Positions 62,115 to 64,000 of a DNA stretch of 64,000 nucleotides are shown one piece after another; the stretch's first letter is position 1, and each line of letters starts with the position of its first letter. The DNA lies in contig RHPI01001116.1 in the NCBI GenBank assembly GCA_009103225.1, forward strand, positions 295,459-359,458, read 5' to 3'. The notes beneath the pieces are model-generated. The model had not been told where the DNA came from and did no database searches. It saw nothing but the letters and a program-made list of their open reading frames with translations. Source of the DNA: Chlorokybus atmophyticus. Taxonomy: Eukaryota > Streptophyta > Chlorokybophyceae > Chlorokybales > Chlorokybaceae. The translations under genes and the position numbers were made by a program.

Positions 62115-62774
62115 AAGTCGAGTCGTCGTGTTGGGTATGGTAATTTGAGTAGTAGCGGAAGCAGGCGTCTCGTGATACATAGCTGACATGGTAAACCCAG
62201 GATATTCCTAGATACAATACTGGCCTGCGAAATTTGGAATGGGCGTTAGTGACAGTAGAGTTGGTTGTTGTGGGCTGTTTGCACAATACCGTGACTGCTG
62301 TTGTGTTAGTCTCTGGTGTTAGTACATGTACCATCTTTGGACTGTCACAGGTATCACCTTAGGCTGATATGACATGCTTGTGGACGAGTGCGCGCGCGCG
62401 TGCCTGTGCGTGCATGTGATTGTGTACAGAACATGCAATTTGGGTATGTGGCATGCATGTCACATGCATCAGTGACAATCTCAATACATCAGCACCACCA
62501 CCACCACCACCGGGTTACATACACGACGCCTTGTGTACAAGTAATGACGCATGCATGTTGACTAACGGGGCAAGGGCAATAGCGAAGCTAGATAGCTGAG
62601 GTTGTATAGGCAGCCCGGTGGTAAAACAAGTTGTTGCCATGTTGGACTGTGCTTGTGCTTGAGTATGTGACAAGGCCGTGCAATGGTGAGTCACACGCAC
62701 ACCATTGCTTATATTCTACACAGCGACGCCAGCAATCCGTACATGCATGCGAACTGGCGAAAACCCTAAGCATG

Positions 62775-63030
62775 CAGTGGGTCGGGTGAAGGTGGGGCGG
62801 CGGTGGAAGGGGAGGGAGCGGGGAGGAGGAGTCTTTTCATCGGTAGTGGAAGCTGCAAGGGCTGGCCGCTGACCACAGCCGCTGTGCAGGCAACTACCAT
62901 CGCTGCCAGTGATGCATGCATGACTAACAGGGGGGCAGTAGGAGTAGAGGTAGAGTAGCGACATACTTAGCCCGGTGGTCGTGCATTCGGCATGGAGGTG
63001 CGTGGGGTGAGTTGCATGTCATGCATGGTG
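62775..63030 (+). repeat. Dispersed repeat copy
   Basis: G-rich GGGAGGAGGAG tract, then GCAAGGGCTGGCCGCTGACC, CCGCTGTGCAGGCAACTACC, GCATGCATGACTAACAGG, TAGCCCGGTGGT and ATGGAGGTGCGTGG. The second half matches 29055-29265; the first half and TAGCCCGGTGGT match 9585-9865. Confidence 0.7.
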
Positions 63031-63280
63031 TTGAATTGCATGTTTATAACAGCCTCGTGCCTATCCTGTACACTCATTCACTATCTATCTACCTGCCTTC
63101 AGTACTGCCCAACCCCGCTAGACATCACTGCACAACGTTCAGCTAGTCAGTTGTGGTCGGCGCTGGGCAGTCGACAATGTCAATGGGGGATGGACTCTCT
63201 CCCTCCTCCCGCCAGCATCACCCTCGCCCCTCCTCTCCGCTTGCTGCTATCTTTGGCAGTCCTTTGTAACCCTCAGCCCC

Positions 63281-63302
63281 GCACTGCTGACGTCAGCAGT
63301 GC
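63281..63302. repeat. Perfect 22-bp palindrome with TGACGTCA core
   Basis: GCACTGC and GCAGTGC flank TGACGTCA, the bZIP/CRE consensus. A near copy is at 45984-46005 in a similar pyrimidine-rich setting. Confidence 0.9.
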
Positions 63303-64000
63303 ATGCTTGTAGCGGTGGCGCGTGGCGCTGTCAGCTGTGGCGGTGTGCCGCTATGCAGTGTGTGTACATACAGCTCAAGAGTGTTAGTCACATGCATCGT
63401 AGCGGGCGAGGACACGTTGCCACACGCTTGCGCACACTACACAGTCACCATTCCGTGTGTGTATCCGTGCCTGTGTGCACTTGCGCAAGTCGGAGTGTAC
63501 ATAAGTCTCTAGTCTACTATGCACATGTAGGTACAGCTGCTGCGCCTGCTATCAGCAACACTCCCTACTATGTGGCGTGCACTTAGCTAGCCAGTCCCCT
63601 TAGCGCTAGGGTTTGTTTTGTCTTGAATTGTAAGTTGCTTGTTGGGCGTGATGATGTGATGCGTGCTTGCTTGCGTGTGCTACTACCGGGGGACCCTCTC
63701 TGTTACCCTATGTATGTAAGGGGTATGATACTATGCCAACATGCATGGTGCGCGCATGCTTAGACCATTTGCACTGCATCGCACACTACTGTCACTGGCC
63801 GCAACAATAGCAAGTGCTCACCTGATATGCAACTGCTATACTGTAGTGTAGTAGTACCCAAGCCACTCCAGAACCGTATAATTTGTTCGCACGCACATGG
63901 TTGCAACATGCTCCTAGCGGCTAGCAAACATGTTGCGAGGGAGAAAAGGAGACGCGTTCATGGCTGCAGCCCATGTTCCCAATACGGGTGCGCTCACACT

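Larger units (their letters stand above)
62115..64000. other. Distal intergenic region with dispersed repeats
   Basis: 1.9 kb without a supported exon. It holds CAC/ACC runs (62493-62512), a GC-alternating tract (62392-62402), the dispersed repeat (62775-63030), a pyrimidine-rich tract (63198-63245) and a perfect palindrome at 63281-63302. Confidence 0.5.

Overview
The window is nuclear DNA of a photosynthetic eukaryote, most likely a green alga (Chlorophyta). The protein-coding genes are split by about 100 short spliceosomal introns. Several proteins carry plastid-type or mitochondrial-type presequences. Encoded proteins include a plastid-type 2-Cys peroxiredoxin, a plastid SAICAR synthetase and a plant-type DUF4864 protein. 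TGTAA, the usual chlorophyte polyadenylation signal, follows some stop codons (9141, 28854). Introns and spacers are rich in GT/CA runs and in TGCATGCA-like words. I rebuilt exon-intron structures by hand; for 16 of the 18 gene models every exon phase closes on one reading frame.

Region 1 (0.3-37.4 kb) is gene-dense. In order: a uridine-kinase-like P-loop protein (-), a DUF4864-like protein (-), a cytosolic-type and a plastid-type 2-Cys peroxiredoxin in tandem (+,+), a quinone oxidoreductase/alkenal reductase (-), a four-TM protein (+), an EEF2KMT/FAM86 lysine methyltransferase (-), a secreted Ca2+-dependent PI-PLC with a GPI-type tail (+), the GTPase DRG1 (-), a mitochondrial-type PEP-carboxykinase-like protein without its catalytic motifs (+), a PAP2 lipid phosphate phosphatase (+), ribosomal protein eL39 (-) and a serine-rich coiled-coil protein (+).

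Region 2 (37.4-46.9 kb) is a gene desert. It has A+T-rich stretches, degenerate tandem repeats, several near-perfect hairpins, a head-to-head telomere-repeat junction and possible transposase remnants.

Region 3 (46.9-62.1 kb) returns to genes: an ENTH/epsin-like clathrin adaptor (-) with a Copia reverse-transcriptase fragment in an intron, plastid SAICAR synthetase (-), PAM16/TIM16 (+), UBL5/Hub1 (-) and a class I phosphatidylinositol transfer protein with a long C-terminal extension (+). The last 1.9 kb holds dispersed repeats.

Most genes sit in divergent pairs with 0.4-0.6 kb between start codons, and several of these promoters carry telo-box motifs (AAACCCTA). The genes do not form one pathway; they cover redox defence, lipid signalling, translation, purine synthesis, mitochondrial import and endocytosis. 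The most unusual items are the PEPCK pseudoenzyme, two adjacent hairpins that share one 22-nt loop, seven GC-AG introns in three genes, start codons isolated on their own exon, and an 8-nt microexon.
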